The translations under genes were made by a program, and so were the position numbers. Positions 14,486 to 25,117 of a stretch of DNA of 64,000 nt are shown piece by piece (within the stretch, counting starts at the first letter, position 1; every line of letters begins with the position of its first letter). The stretch lies in the NCBI RefSeq assembly GCF_000429905.1, contig NZ_AUCT01000012.1:1-64000 (forward strand), written 5' to 3'. Origin of the DNA: Desulfatibacillum aliphaticivorans DSM 15576. Lineage in GTDB: Bacteria > Desulfobacterota > Desulfobacteria > Desulfobacterales > Desulfatibacillaceae. The notes beneath the pieces are model-generated. The model was not told the origin of the DNA. It searched no databases and saw nothing but the letters and a program-made list of their open reading frames with translations.

Positions 14486-16171
14486 ATGAAAGCCCTGATC
14501 CTGGCCGCAGGCTTTGGCGAAAGGCTTAGGCCTCTCACGGAAAAAACGCCCAAACCGTTGATTCCCATCGCCGGAACTCCCGCCCTGCTGCGTATGATCC
14601 GCAGCCTGGAAGCGGCGGGATGCACGGAGATCGCCGTCAACACCCATCATCTGGGGGGTCGGATCCGGGATTTCGTCGCGTCCAAAAATTTTTCCATCCC
14701 TGTAACCTGCTATCACGAACCGGAAATCCTGGGCACGGGCGGCGCCATCAAAAACCTGGAGCATATCTTCTGCGACGCGCCCTTTCTGGTGGTTAACGGG
14801 GATATTCTGACAGACCTGGACCTGGGGGAATTACGCCGGGTGCACGAACGGGCCGCCGTCAACGCCGCCACCCTGGTGGTTCACGATTATCCCAAGTTCA
14901 ATAACGTCCTCATTGCCGGAGACAGAATAGTCAGTTTTCTAAGCGAAACCGGGCCGGATTATTGGGCCTTTACCGGAATTCAGGTCGTGGATCCGGCCAT
15001 TTTCGACTTTCTCAAAAAAGGCGAATTCCAATCCTCCATAGCGGCCTACTCGGAAATGATGGCTGCAGGCCTGCGCATAGGCGTATGGATGCCCGAAAAC
15101 CTCTGGTGGCACGACATGGGGTCCTTTGAAGGGCTTGCCCGCGCCGCCCTGGAGACGGGGGCGCTGCAGGTTTTCGCCAAATCCCAGGGCGTCGTCTACG
15201 CCAAAGACCTTGATGTGAAGGAATTGGCCGGCGGCGGCTCCGCCCGTCAATGGCGACGATTGACTCTGAATGACGAAAGCATCGTTTCCGTGGATCACGG
15301 TTTGGCGGAAGGCCCGGACTGGAACGAGGCCGACGCCTACAACGCCATCGGAAGGCATCTGCATGAGTCAGGCGCTCCGGTCCCGAAAATTTTAGCCTAC
15401 GACCGATTCGCAGGGCTTGTCTTTGCCGAGGATCTGGGAGACATGAGCCTGGAAGAGGCTGTCGGATTGCAGGGAATCGAGAAGGCTCTACCCTTGTACG
15501 AGCAGGCCGTAAAGAATCTGGCCAGGATGAGCGTCCGGGCTTATGAAGGGTTCGACCCGGCCTGGACCTGTCAGACCGAGTATTATGACGAAAGCCTGAT
15601 CCTGGAAAAGGAAAGCCGGTATTTCTTCGAAGCCTTTGTGAACGGGTACTTAAAGCGCCAGGCGAAATATAAGGATTATCTCCCTGAACTTCAGTTACTT
15701 GCAAAGGAAACGGTGGAAGGCGCCCACCCCGGATTCCTGCACCGGGACTTCCAGTCCAGAAACATCATGATCCGGGACGGACAGTGCTGTTTCATCGACT
15801 TCCAGGGAGGTAGAATCGGCCCGGCTCAATACGACCTGGCGTCTTTGCTCATCGATCCTTACGCCGCCCTGCCCCAATCCGTGCAGGACCGCCTGATCGA
15901 CCTGTACCTGAAGGAATTGTCCCAATACAGAAACGCAGACCGGGAATCCTTTTTAAAGCGGTATCAATACTGCGCCCTGCACCGGAACATGCAAATGCTC
16001 GGCGCCTTCGCCCACCTTTCCCAAAACATGAACAAGCCGGGCTTCGAAGAATACATTCCTCTTGCGCTGCAAAACCTGAAAAAGCGCATTAACCTGTTTC
16101 CCCAAGCCCCAGCCCTGCAACAACTCATCAAAAGCCTCGAACTTCCAAAAACTAAAAAGGCGAACTGCTAA
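14486..16171 (+). CDS. Fused sugar-1-phosphate nucleotidyltransferase and APH-type kinase (MurU-AmgK-like)
   Basis: 561 residues. Residues 1-235 are a nucleotidyltransferase (LILAAGFGERLRPLTEKTPKP, then LVVNGDILTDLD) of the MurU type, which makes UDP-MurNAc from MurNAc-1-phosphate. Residues about 245-555 are an aminoglycoside-phosphotransferase-type kinase (catalytic loop LHRDFQSRN with Asp421, metal site FIDFQGG with Asp438) of the AmgK type, which phosphorylates the anomeric carbon of MurNAc. Together they would run the peptidoglycan-recycling bypass that skips MurA. In Pseudomonas these are two adjacent genes; here they are one chain. Substrate assignment is inferred. It lies 12 bp downstream of plsB. 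Confidence 0.82.
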   Translation: MKALILAAGFGERLRPLTEKTPKPLIPIAGTPALLRMIRSLEAAGCTEIAVNTHHLGGRIRDFVASKNFSIPVTCYHEPEILGTGGAIKNLEHIFCDAPFLVVNGDILTDLDLGELRRVHERAAVNAATLVVHDYPKFNNVLIAGDRIVSFLSETGPDYWAFTGIQVVDPAIFDFLKKGEFQSSIAAYSEMMAAGLRIGVWMPENLWWHDMGSFEGLARAALETGALQVFAKSQGVVYAKDLDVKELAGGGSARQWRRLTLNDESIVSVDHGLAEGPDWNEADAYNAIGRHLHESGAPVPKILAYDRFAGLVFAEDLGDMSLEEAVGLQGIEKALPLYEQAVKNLARMSVRAYEGFDPAWTCQTEYYDESLILEKESRYFFEAFVNGYLKRQAKYKDYLPELQLLAKETVEGAHPGFLHRDFQSRNIMIRDGQCCFIDFQGGRIGPAQYDLASLLIDPYAALPQSVQDRLIDLYLKELSQYRNADRESFLKRYQYCALHRNMQMLGAFAHLSQNMNKPGFEEYIPLALQNLKKRINLFPQAPALQQLIKSLELPKTKKANC

Positions 16172-16178
16172 AATACGC

Positions 16179-16260
16179 GCCTCCGGCGGCAAACTCTTTT
16201 TCCATGCGCCGCAAAGCGGCAAAAAAGATTGATCAAAACTTCTTACATGGCGCTTCGCGC
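16179..16260 (+). repeat. Dispersed intergenic repeat, copy 3
   Basis: GCCTCCGGCGGC (16179-16190), AAACTCTTTT, an extra small hairpin (GCCGCAAAGCGGC, 16209-16220), GATTGATCAAAAC, and GGCGCTTCGCGC (16249-16260). Same order and strand as copies 1 and 2, with the central A/T palindrome broken by the inserted hairpin. Confidence 0.75.
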
Positions 16261-16414
16261 AAAAACTGAAAAAGAATTTAAAATCGCCGTTTCCGAGTGT
16301 AATTGTTGGGAACCCAGAAGAATTTTAAAAAGATTGAACAGACTGTCTCTCTGGTTGCTCGGACGGGCGGGTTTTGGTATGAATGGACAACCAGAAACCT
16401 TTGGAGTAAATATT

Positions 16415-17245
16415 ATGAGTAAAATAAATGTCATGGTCAACGGCTTGCCTGGAAACATGGGCAAGATTATTTCCAGCAGCATCGCCCAGGACGACCGCTT
16501 TCAACTGGTGGACGCGTCCCTCACCGGCCCGGGCATCCCGGATAAATCCGTGGAAGTGGAAGGAATCTCCGTAAACCTGGCGTTGCCCGAGGATCATGAA
16601 AGCGCTTTAAAAGCCGCCCTGGATAAGTACGGCTCGTATATTATCGTGGATTACAGCCATCCTTCGGCCGTGAATCCCAACGCCGAGCTTTACTGCAAGG
16701 TGGGGATTCCTTTTGTCATGGGAACCACCGGAGGCGACCGGGCCGCTTTGATCCAAACCGTGAAAAACTCCGGCATCGCGGCTGTCATAGCCCCCAACAT
16801 GGCCAAGCAGATTGTAGGATTTCAGGCCATGATGGAGTATGCGGCCAATACCTTCCCCGGCCTGTTTGAAGGCTACAGCCTGACTCTGGAGGAAAGCCAT
16901 CAACAGGGCAAGGCGGACACCAGCGGCACGGCCAAGGCCATGGTGAGTTATTTCAATCAAATGGGCGTGCCCTTTGAGACGGACCAAATCGTCCAAATTC
17001 GCGATCCCGAGCAGCAGAAAAACGACCTGGGAGTGCCCGAGGAGTATCTGGGGGGCCACGGGTGGCATACCTACACGCTGGTTTCGCCGGACAAGACGGT
17101 GAAATTCTCCTTCACCCATAACGTGAACGGCCGGGACATCTATCGCGGAGGCACGGCCGACGCCGTGGTTTACCTCAACAACAAGGTGGGCGGCGGGGCC
17201 AAGGGCCGCGTTTTTTCCATGATCGAAGTCATGCAAGGAGTTTAA
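16415..17245 (+). CDS. dapB: 4-hydroxy-tetrahydrodipicolinate reductase, plant-type
   Basis: 276 residues. It catalyses the NAD(P)H-dependent reduction in the diaminopimelate/lysine pathway, which supplies meso-DAP for the cell wall. Evidence: nucleotide-binding VNGLPGNMGKII, the VMGTTGGDR loop, and the substrate segment ESHQQGKADTSGTAKAM containing the catalytic Lys and SGTA. The ESHQ...DTSGTA form is that of plant and some bacterial enzymes rather than E. coli DapB. I chose the ATG at 16415 because TTGGAG lies upstream and MSKINVMVNG fits the family. The open frame upstream begins inside a repeat. No other lysine genes are adjacent. Confidence 0.88.
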   Translation: MSKINVMVNGLPGNMGKIISSSIAQDDRFQLVDASLTGPGIPDKSVEVEGISVNLALPEDHESALKAALDKYGSYIIVDYSHPSAVNPNAELYCKVGIPFVMGTTGGDRAALIQTVKNSGIAAVIAPNMAKQIVGFQAMMEYAANTFPGLFEGYSLTLEESHQQGKADTSGTAKAMVSYFNQMGVPFETDQIVQIRDPEQQKNDLGVPEEYLGGHGWHTYTLVSPDKTVKFSFTHNVNGRDIYRGGTADAVVYLNNKVGGGAKGRVFSMIEVMQGV

Positions 17246-17276
17246 TATTCAAAAATCAAAAAATATCGGAGGCTGC

Positions 17277-19064
17277 ATGAAATCATGTTTCCGGGTGTTG
17301 CTGGTTCTGTTCTTTCTCGCCTCGGCGGCTTTTTGCGATCAAACCTTTCCCAAGCCGGATTGGAAGGAACTTCCCGATCCCGTAGCCAGCCCTTACGCAG
17401 AGCAGGGCGGCGAGGTGTGCGTTTACATCGGGCCTTCGCCCAAAAGCCTGAATTATTACCTGGAAAACAGCTCCATCGCCGCTCATGTTTTTTCCGGACT
17501 GTACGAAAGCCTGCTTTCCATGAGCAGCCGCAACCTGGAGTATGAGCCTCATTTGGCTTCAAAATGGTCCATTTCGGACGACAAAAAAACCTTTACCTTT
17601 TGGATCGACAAACGGGCCAAATGGAGCGACGGCAAGCCGGTCACGGCCCAGGATGTCAAATGGACCTTTGACGCCATCATGAATCCGGCCAATAAAACCG
17701 GAGTGCACAAGGTGTCCCTCTCCCGCTTTGAATCCCCGGAAGTGTTGGACGACCACACAATCCGCTTTACGGCCAAGGAAGTGCATTGGAAAAATCTGCT
17801 GTCCATCGGCACGTTCGACATCCTGCCAAAACACGCGTACGAAAACCTGGACTTCAACAAAATCAACTTTGAACTGCCCGTGGTTTCAGGCCCTTATGAA
17901 ATCGGAGAGCTTACGGAAAATGTTTCGCTTACGCTCAAACGCCGCCGCGACTGGTGGAATAACGACGCGGTAAACGTGCAGGGCGTGAACAATTTTGATA
18001 CGATCCGGCTGCGTTTTTACGGAGAAAGCGAAAACGCCTTTGAAGCCTTTAAAAAAGGGCTCATTGACATAATCGGCGTAAACACCGCCCGCACATGGGT
18101 AAAGGAAACCGAAGGCCAGCAATTCGCCGACAATTGGATTATAAAGCAAAAAATCCAAAATTACCGGCCTGTTGGATTTCAGGGGTTCGCCATGAACATG
18201 CGCCGGCCTCCGTTTGACGACGTTAACGTGCGCAAGGCCATGGCCCATCTGATCAACCGGGAAAAAATGAACGCCGCCATCATGTATAATCAATATTTTT
18301 TGCACAAGTCGTATTTCGAGGATCTGTACTCGCCGGAAAAACCCTGCCCCAACCAGCCTTACGACTTTAACAAAGACAAGGCCCGCAAGCTCCTGGCTGA
18401 CTCCGGCTGGAAGGTGAACCCTAAAACCGGCTTTTTGGAGAAAAACGGCAAGCCTTTGACGGTAAAATTCCTGACCCGGGATTCCACCGCGGAAAGATTC
18501 CTGGCCATTTATGAGCAGGACCTGAAAGACGTGGGCATCCAGATGGTCATCGATAAAAAGGACTGGGCCGCCTGGATGAAGGACATGGACGATTTCAACT
18601 ACGAAATCACCTGGGCGGCCTGGGGCGCCGCGCTGTTCAAAGACCCCGAGGGCATGTGGGCGTCCAGCGAGGCCGATCGCCCCAGCGGCAACAACATCAC
18701 CGGGTTTAAGAACGCCAAGGTGGACGAATTGATCGAAATGCAAAAATCCATTTTCAGCGTGGAGGAGCGCCACGAAATCTGCCGGAAAATCGACCAACTT
18801 GTGTACGAACAATGCCCCTACGTTCTATTGTGGAACATCGACTACACCCGTTTGCTGTACTGGAACAAATTCGGAACTCCGGACACGGTCCTGACCAAGT
18901 ATGGAGACGATTCCTCCGCCGAATCCTATTGGTGGCTGGATCCCTATTCCGTAGCTGACTTGAAGGACGCCATGGAGCAAAAGCTCCCGCTGCCGCCAAA
19001 GCCGTTGTCCGTGGTCTTTGACGAAGTTTTCGTCGATCCGGTCATGGATAAGCCCAAAAACTGA
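17277..19064 (+). CDS. Peptide ABC transporter, periplasmic substrate-binding protein (YejA/OppA type)
   Basis: 595 residues with a clear signal peptide (MKSCFRVLLVLFFLASAAFC, cleavage near residue 20). The rest is a family-5 extracellular binding protein: LASKWSISDDKKTFTFWI, KWSDGKPVTAQDVKWTFDAI, DVNVRKAMAHLINREKM. Length matches YejA (about 600). It would capture peptides or related compounds for the two permeases and two ATPases that follow directly. The gene starts 31 bp after dapB with GGAGG seven bases before the ATG. Ligand specificity cannot be read from the sequence. Confidence 0.9.
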   Translation: MKSCFRVLLVLFFLASAAFCDQTFPKPDWKELPDPVASPYAEQGGEVCVYIGPSPKSLNYYLENSSIAAHVFSGLYESLLSMSSRNLEYEPHLASKWSISDDKKTFTFWIDKRAKWSDGKPVTAQDVKWTFDAIMNPANKTGVHKVSLSRFESPEVLDDHTIRFTAKEVHWKNLLSIGTFDILPKHAYENLDFNKINFELPVVSGPYEIGELTENVSLTLKRRRDWWNNDAVNVQGVNNFDTIRLRFYGESENAFEAFKKGLIDIIGVNTARTWVKETEGQQFADNWIIKQKIQNYRPVGFQGFAMNMRRPPFDDVNVRKAMAHLINREKMNAAIMYNQYFLHKSYFEDLYSPEKPCPNQPYDFNKDKARKLLADSGWKVNPKTGFLEKNGKPLTVKFLTRDSTAERFLAIYEQDLKDVGIQMVIDKKDWAAWMKDMDDFNYEITWAAWGAALFKDPEGMWASSEADRPSGNNITGFKNAKVDELIEMQKSIFSVEERHEICRKIDQLVYEQCPYVLLWNIDYTRLLYWNKFGTPDTVLTKYGDDSSAESYWWLDPYSVADLKDAMEQKLPLPPKPLSVVFDEVFVDPVMDKPKN

Positions 19065-19078
19065 CGCGTCTATAAATC

Positions 19079-20119
19079 ATGGAACGTACCGATTATTTTA
19101 TTCGCCGCCTTTTGCTGGTGATACCCACGTTCATCGCCATCACCATGCTGGTCTTTTTGCTGGTGCAATTTGTGCCCGGAGGACCGGTGGAGCAGGCCTT
19201 GATGGCCATGAAGGGCATGGGCTCGGGAGAAGTGGGCCAGGGCGGCGGGCTGGCCGGCAGCATATCGGCTGAACAGCGTCTGGCGCTGGAAAAGCATTAC
19301 GGGTTCGACAAGCCCTTTTATGAACGCTACTGGACCTGGCTGGTGCACGACCGCATCGGCTTTACCATGGAGTCCTACGCCTTTCCCAACAAAACCGCCT
19401 GGCAGTTGATCAAGGAGCGCTTTCCCGTCTCCCTCATCTTCGGCATTGTCAGCTTTGTGCTTTCCTACGTGGTTTGCATTCCTTTGGGCATTATGAAGGC
19501 CCTGCGCCACGGCAGGCCGTTCGACCTGATTTCCAGCGTCATCGTGTTTATCGGGTACGCCATCCCGCCTCTGGCTCTGGGCATGGTGCTCAAAATGCTG
19601 TTTTGCGGCACAACCACGGGCATGTGGGACATCTTTCCCATCGCCGGGTTCCATTCCCTGGATTTCGCCCAAATGACCGGCCTGGAAAAAGCCAAGGACC
19701 TGTTCATGCACATGTTTTTACCCGTGCTTTGTTATGTGGTGGGCAATTTCGCGGTGTTGACCCTGCTCATGAAAAACTCCCTCATGGAACAGGTGGGCAG
19801 GGATTACGTGCGCACGGTCCTGGCCAAAGGCGGAAGCACGGGCCGGGCCATCTGGGGCCATGCGTTCAGGAACTCGCTCATTCCCATCGCAACCGGCTTT
19901 GGCGGCATCTTGACGGTTATGTTCGCCGGTTCGGTCATCATCGAGCAAATTTTCGAAATTCCCGGCATGGGCCGTTTGAGCCTGGAAGCCATTGTAGGCC
20001 GGGATTATCCGGTGTTCATGGGAATTCTTTCCATCACTTCCATATTGGGGCTGCTGGGCAACATTCTTTCCGATCTCTGTTACGTACTCATTGATCCCAG
20101 GATTAATTTCCAATCATGA
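19079..20119 (+). CDS. yejB: Peptide ABC transporter permease (YejB-like)
   Basis: 346 residues of the DppB/OppB permease family. The N-terminal helix (FIRRLLLVIPTFIAITMLVFLLVQFVPGGP) is typical. A soluble loop of about 85 residues follows, then five helices with the EAA-type coupling segment (DYVRTVLAKGGSTGRAIWGHAFRNSLIPI). The insert ALMAMKGMGSGEVGQGGGLAGS after the first helix is characteristic of YejB rather than OppB. It begins 14 bp after the binding-protein gene and overlaps the next gene by four bases (ATGA), indicating an operon. Confidence 0.88.
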   Translation: MERTDYFIRRLLLVIPTFIAITMLVFLLVQFVPGGPVEQALMAMKGMGSGEVGQGGGLAGSISAEQRLALEKHYGFDKPFYERYWTWLVHDRIGFTMESYAFPNKTAWQLIKERFPVSLIFGIVSFVLSYVVCIPLGIMKALRHGRPFDLISSVIVFIGYAIPPLALGMVLKMLFCGTTTGMWDIFPIAGFHSLDFAQMTGLEKAKDLFMHMFLPVLCYVVGNFAVLTLLMKNSLMEQVGRDYVRTVLAKGGSTGRAIWGHAFRNSLIPIATGFGGILTVMFAGSVIIEQIFEIPGMGRLSLEAIVGRDYPVFMGILSITSILGLLGNILSDLCYVLIDPRINFQS

Positions 20120-21710
20120 TAAAAGCCCGGACTTTCATATCCCCCATCACCCGCAAGAGGCTCGCCCGGTTTCGGAAAATGCGCCTTGCGTGGTGGTCGT
20201 TGTGGATTTTGATCGGGCTGTACGTCCTGAGCCTGGGCTCCGAATTATTGTGCAATGACAAGCCCTTGTACGTGCGTTACGAAGGCAAATCCCACTTTCC
20301 CGTATTTTTCTACTACCCGGAAAAAGCCTTCATTCCCGGGGGGCTTAAAACCAGGCCGGATTACAAAAAAATTGAGCAGACGCCTTCGTTCAAGGACGAT
20401 TCCTCCAATTTCATGATATTCCCGCCTATCCCGTTCGGCCCGTATAAAAGCGCGGATCCCAAAAGCATCATGACCTCGGATCACGTCATGGTTTCCATTG
20501 CGCAAACGCCCAGAGTGGGCGCGGTGGACGTGAATCCCAAACTGGAGATCATCCGCAGCAATCAGGCCGGGAGCTTTTTGGGAAAAGAGGATCGAAATTT
20601 AAGGGGCGCCTCCTTGCCGGAATTGATCAGCCTGCCGAATGACGCCGCCCAGGCGGTTAAAAGCCGGTTTGAGGGCGAAGATTCGCCCCGGTTTCAGGCC
20701 AGGGTCAAGGACGCCAAGGGCAATGGGGTGGAAATCTCCATTCCCGCGTTTACGGCAAAAACCGCCCCGCCCCGGCTGGTAAGGCTGACTTTCCGGGACG
20801 ATTTGGGAAGCGCCGCCTTGTCCAAAAACCTGTCGTTTTTAAAATCCCTGGAGATTGACGATGGAGACCGCCATTTTTGGGACTCCCTGCCCCAGGAATT
20901 GCAAAAACGCATTACCGATAAAGTGGAAGGCATGTTCACGGGATATGCCGAGCCGTTCTTTTTTAAGCACCAGGGCATGCGTTTGCGGGCCGGATTCGCC
21001 AAGGACGAAGTTCGGTTCCCCTACCCGCCGGTCAAAAGCCATCTTATGGGGATAGACGGAGCAGGCCGGGACGTGCTGGCGCGGATTTTATACGGGCTGC
21101 GCACCTCCCTCAGCTTCGGCCTAATCCTGGTTGTCGTCAGCATGGGCCTGGGAACGGCGGCCGGCGCTATCCAGGGATATTACGGCGGTCTGGTGGACAT
21201 TACCGGTCAACGCATAACCGAAATCTGGAGCGCCATTCCGTTTTTGTACGTGATGATACTGTTGGGATCGGTGTACGGCAGGAGCTTTATGCTGCTTCTG
21301 GTCTGTTACGCCATATTCAACTGGATCGGCATTTCCTATTATATGCGGGCCGAATTTTTACGGCTGAGGCGGCAGGCCTTTGTGGAGTCCGCCAGTTGTA
21401 TGGGCGTCCCGGATTACAAAATCATGATCCGCCACATTTTGCCCAACGGCCTAGTGCCCATCATCACCTTTTTTCCCTTTTTCCTGGTGGGCGCCATCGG
21501 CTCCCTGGCCGCCCTGGACTACCTGGGCTTCGGCCTGCCTCCCCCGACGCCAAGTTGGGGCGAACTGCTGGCTCAGGCTCAGACCTACCGATGGGCCTGG
21601 TGGCTGATTTTGTATCCGTCGGCGGCGCTTTTTGTGGTTATGTTGTTGGGCGTATTTATTGGAGAAGGCGTGAGAAACGCGTTTGATCCCAAACAATTCA
21701 GCAGGTTGCG

Positions 21711-21714
<4 letters not shown>
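20116..21714 (+). CDS. yejE: Peptide ABC transporter permease (YejE-like) with large periplasmic insert
   Basis: 532 residues, versus about 340 for E. coli YejE. The first helix and NDKPLYVRYEGKSHFPVFFYYPE match the YejE N-terminus, and the C-terminal permease core (SLSFGLILVVVSMGLGTAAG onward, with the EAA-like FVESASCMGVPDYKIMIRHILPNG) is standard. The extra length lies between about 115 and 300 (around DVNPKLEIIRSNQAG to FWDSLPQELQKRITDK), predicted periplasmic, before MGIDGAGRDVLARILYG. I do not recognise this insert. It overlaps yejB (ATGA) and the ATPase gene that follows (ATGA). Confidence 0.88.
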
Positions 21715-22687
<973 letters not shown>

Positions 22688-22688
<1 letters not shown>

Positions 22689-23656
22689 TGCCTGAAGCAA
22701 GCCCTCATACTCCCCTTTTAAAGGTGGAGGAGCTTAAAACCTGGTTCCCTATCCATAAGGGGATACTCAACCGCACGGCCGGATACGTAAAGGCCGTGGA
22801 CGGGGTGTCCTTTCATGTGGATAAAGGTGAAACCCTGGGCCTTGTGGGGGAATCCGGGTGCGGCAAAACCACTTTGGGCAGAACGCTCATCGGCTTGGAA
22901 AAATACAAGGAAGGCGCCATTCATTTTAACGGAGAGCCCCTGCAGATCTCCAAAGGGGACAAATCCTGGCGCAAACGCATGCAAATGATCTTCCAGGACC
23001 CTTTCGCCTCCTTGAATCCGCGCATGACGGTCATGGACATCCTCACCGAAGGGCTTGTGGAGCACAAACTCCTTAACGGCTCATCCCGGGAGGAAGCCGC
23101 CCGCGCCCTCATGCAGGAGGTGCGCATGGACCCTGACGCCATTTACCGGTATCCTCACGAGTTCTCGGGCGGACAACGCCAGCGCATCAGCGTGGCCCGG
23201 GCCATCTCCATGAAGCCTGAGTTCATTGTATGCGACGAGGCGGTGAGCGCCCTGGACGTTTCGGTGCAGGCCCAGGTCATCCATTTGCTTATGGACCTGC
23301 GGGAAAAATTCGGCCTGTCATACTTATTTATATCGCACGATCTTGCAGTGGTCAGGCATATTTCCCACAGAACGGCCGTGATGTACCTTGGCATGATCGT
23401 GGAGATCGGACCCACCAAGGACGTTGTATCCAACCCCCTCCATCCGTACACCCAGGCCCTGGTTTCCGCAGCGCCCAGGCCGGGTAAAAAAAAGAAACAA
23501 CGCATTGTTTTACAAGGAGATCCCCCCTCCCCCGCCAATCCTCCCAAAGGCTGCCGCTTTCACACCCGCTGCCCCCATGTCATGGATATTTGCAGGACGG
23601 AAGAGCCGCCCGTGGTCGTCCAGGGGCCGAATACCATAAAATGCCACTTGTACTAA
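22688..23656 (+). CDS. Peptide ABC transporter ATPase 2 (DppF/OppF type)
   Basis: 322 residues from the ATG at 22688 (an ATG four codons earlier, at 22676, is possible). Walker A is GESGCGKTTLGRTL, signature FSGGQRQRISVARA, Walker B FIVCDEAVSALDV, switch LFISHDLAV, and the Cys-containing tail PPKGCRFHTRCPHVMDIC. It pairs with ATPase 1 to drive the YejB/E-like permeases. It is the last transporter gene. The next gene starts 101 bp downstream on the same strand, with no terminator visible. Confidence 0.92.
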
Positions 23657-23757
23657 GGTCCGGCGTGACAACAAGAGTACTTCATGGTATAGAAACTTCG
23701 CGCATTGATTTGTGCGGCAATCCACCCCCCACTTATAAATTGATTTCAGGAGAAAAC

Positions 23758-24510
23758 ATGGACTGGTACTACTATCAGGATAAAACGCAGACCGGCCCCA
23801 TTGGCGACGAAGAGTTTCGTGAGTTGGTGAATACCGGCGTCATTCGTTCGGATACTTTAGTCTGGCGTGCAGGCATGGAAAACTGGCAGGAGTACGGCGT
23901 CCTCACCGCCCCGCAAACCGAGGCGTTCAGGGAAGAGGACGAGATCCTGCCCGAGGGGCAGGTCCGGTGCACGGAATGCCGGCGCGTGTTTTCCGAGGAC
24001 GAGGTGATCAGGCACGGCGATTCCCACATTTGCGAGGATTGCAAGCCGGTGTTTTTGCAAAAGCTCAAAGACGGCGCCTGGCAAAGCTCTACCTTTCAAT
24101 ACGGCGGGTTTTGGATTCGGTTTGTGGCCAAATTCATTGACGGCATTATTCTCAATGTGGTCAATCTTCTTATGTACATCCCGGCCGGCGTTTTTTCCGC
24201 GTCCAGAGAGCCGGACACGGAATTCTTGCTTATGGCGCTTGTCAACTTGTTTGCAATCGTCATCAGAGTGACGTACTCGACCTATTTTGTGGGTAAGTTC
24301 GGGGCTACCCCCGGCAAAATGGCGTGCGGCCTAAAAGTGATCGTGGAGGATGGCAGCAAGGTTTCGTACCTGCGGGCCTTTGGGCGAACCTTTGCGGATA
24401 TGCTCAGCCAAATAATTCTTTATATCGGTTACATCATGGCTGGCTTTGACTCGGAAAAAAGAGCCCTTCACGACCGCATTTGCAGCACCCGCGTTATCAA
24501 AAGCAGGTAG
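23758..24510 (+). CDS. GYF-RDD membrane protein with a zinc-binding linker
   Basis: 250 residues. An N-terminal GYF_2 domain (WYYYQDKTQTGPIGDEEF, then VWRAGMENWQEYG, 1-55) mediates protein contacts in other families. Next is a four-cysteine knuckle (CTECRRVF, then CEDC, about 73-98). A C-terminal RDD domain has three or four helices (FWIRFVAKFIDGIILNVV, KFGATPGKMACGLKV, LHDRICSTRVI). The start is set by AGGAGA before the ATG at 23758. This is the first gene of the MoxR-associated block. Role unknown; a membrane adaptor for that system is plausible. Confidence 0.8.
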   Translation: MDWYYYQDKTQTGPIGDEEFRELVNTGVIRSDTLVWRAGMENWQEYGVLTAPQTEAFREEDEILPEGQVRCTECRRVFSEDEVIRHGDSHICEDCKPVFLQKLKDGAWQSSTFQYGGFWIRFVAKFIDGIILNVVNLLMYIPAGVFSASREPDTEFLLMALVNLFAIVIRVTYSTYFVGKFGATPGKMACGLKVIVEDGSKVSYLRAFGRTFADMLSQIILYIGYIMAGFDSEKRALHDRICSTRVIKSR

Positions 24511-24521
24511 GGAGATATTGA

Positions 24522-25088
24522 ATGGTCAACTGCCCTTTATGCCAGGCCGGGCTGAAGCCCGCCGTGTTTAACACCGGCGGGCCCGAGCCTTGCCCCTTAT
24601 GCGATGCAAAAATTCAGGTGGAGGTGTTTCCGGCGCTGACCAGGCCAGAAGAGGAGGTTCTGCGCTCCGAAGCCCTGGTGGACGATCAAGCGGGGTGCTT
24701 TTTCCATCCGGGCAAAAAGGCCGTCAGGGTTTGCGATGTCTGCGGGCGTTTTATTTGCGCCCTTTGCGACCTGGATATAAACGGAGACCACTTGTGCCCG
24801 CAGTGCCTTGAAACCGGCAAAAAAAAGGGAAGCATCGAGTCCCTGGATCTTAATCGCATGCGATGGGACAAGCTGGCGCTGTTGATTGCCGTGGTTTCCT
24901 ACATAACCAGTGTTTTTTCCGGCTTTTTCGCTTTGCTGACCATGTTTATCATCTTTAAATACTGGAACGCGCCGCGCTCCATTACCGGAAATACCAGAGT
25001 CAGGTTTATTATCGCCTTTCTCATAGCTATTAGCCAATTTGCTCTAACCCTTTTTTTCTTTTACTCCATATTCAACGGCCTTGATTGA
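24522..25088 (+). CDS. Zinc-ribbon/B-box-like membrane protein A
   Basis: 188 residues. The N-terminus has a zinc ribbon (CPLC, then CPLC, residues 4-27). A B-box-type cluster follows (CFFHPGKKAVRVCDVCGRF, then CALC and CPQC, about 59-96), and then two or three membrane helices (LALLIAVVSYITSVFSGFFALL and FIIAFLIAISQFALTLFFF). Such proteins occur beside RDD and MoxR genes, but their job is unknown; the cysteine modules point to protein binding on the cytosolic side. It is 11 bp after the GYF-RDD gene. Compare the smaller relative at 26212. Confidence 0.7.
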   Translation: MVNCPLCQAGLKPAVFNTGGPEPCPLCDAKIQVEVFPALTRPEEEVLRSEALVDDQAGCFFHPGKKAVRVCDVCGRFICALCDLDINGDHLCPQCLETGKKKGSIESLDLNRMRWDKLALLIAVVSYITSVFSGFFALLTMFIIFKYWNAPRSITGNTRVRFIIAFLIAISQFALTLFFFYSIFNGLD

Positions 25089-25117
25089 AGCCGGCGCTAT
25101 ACCTGGATTGATAGCCA

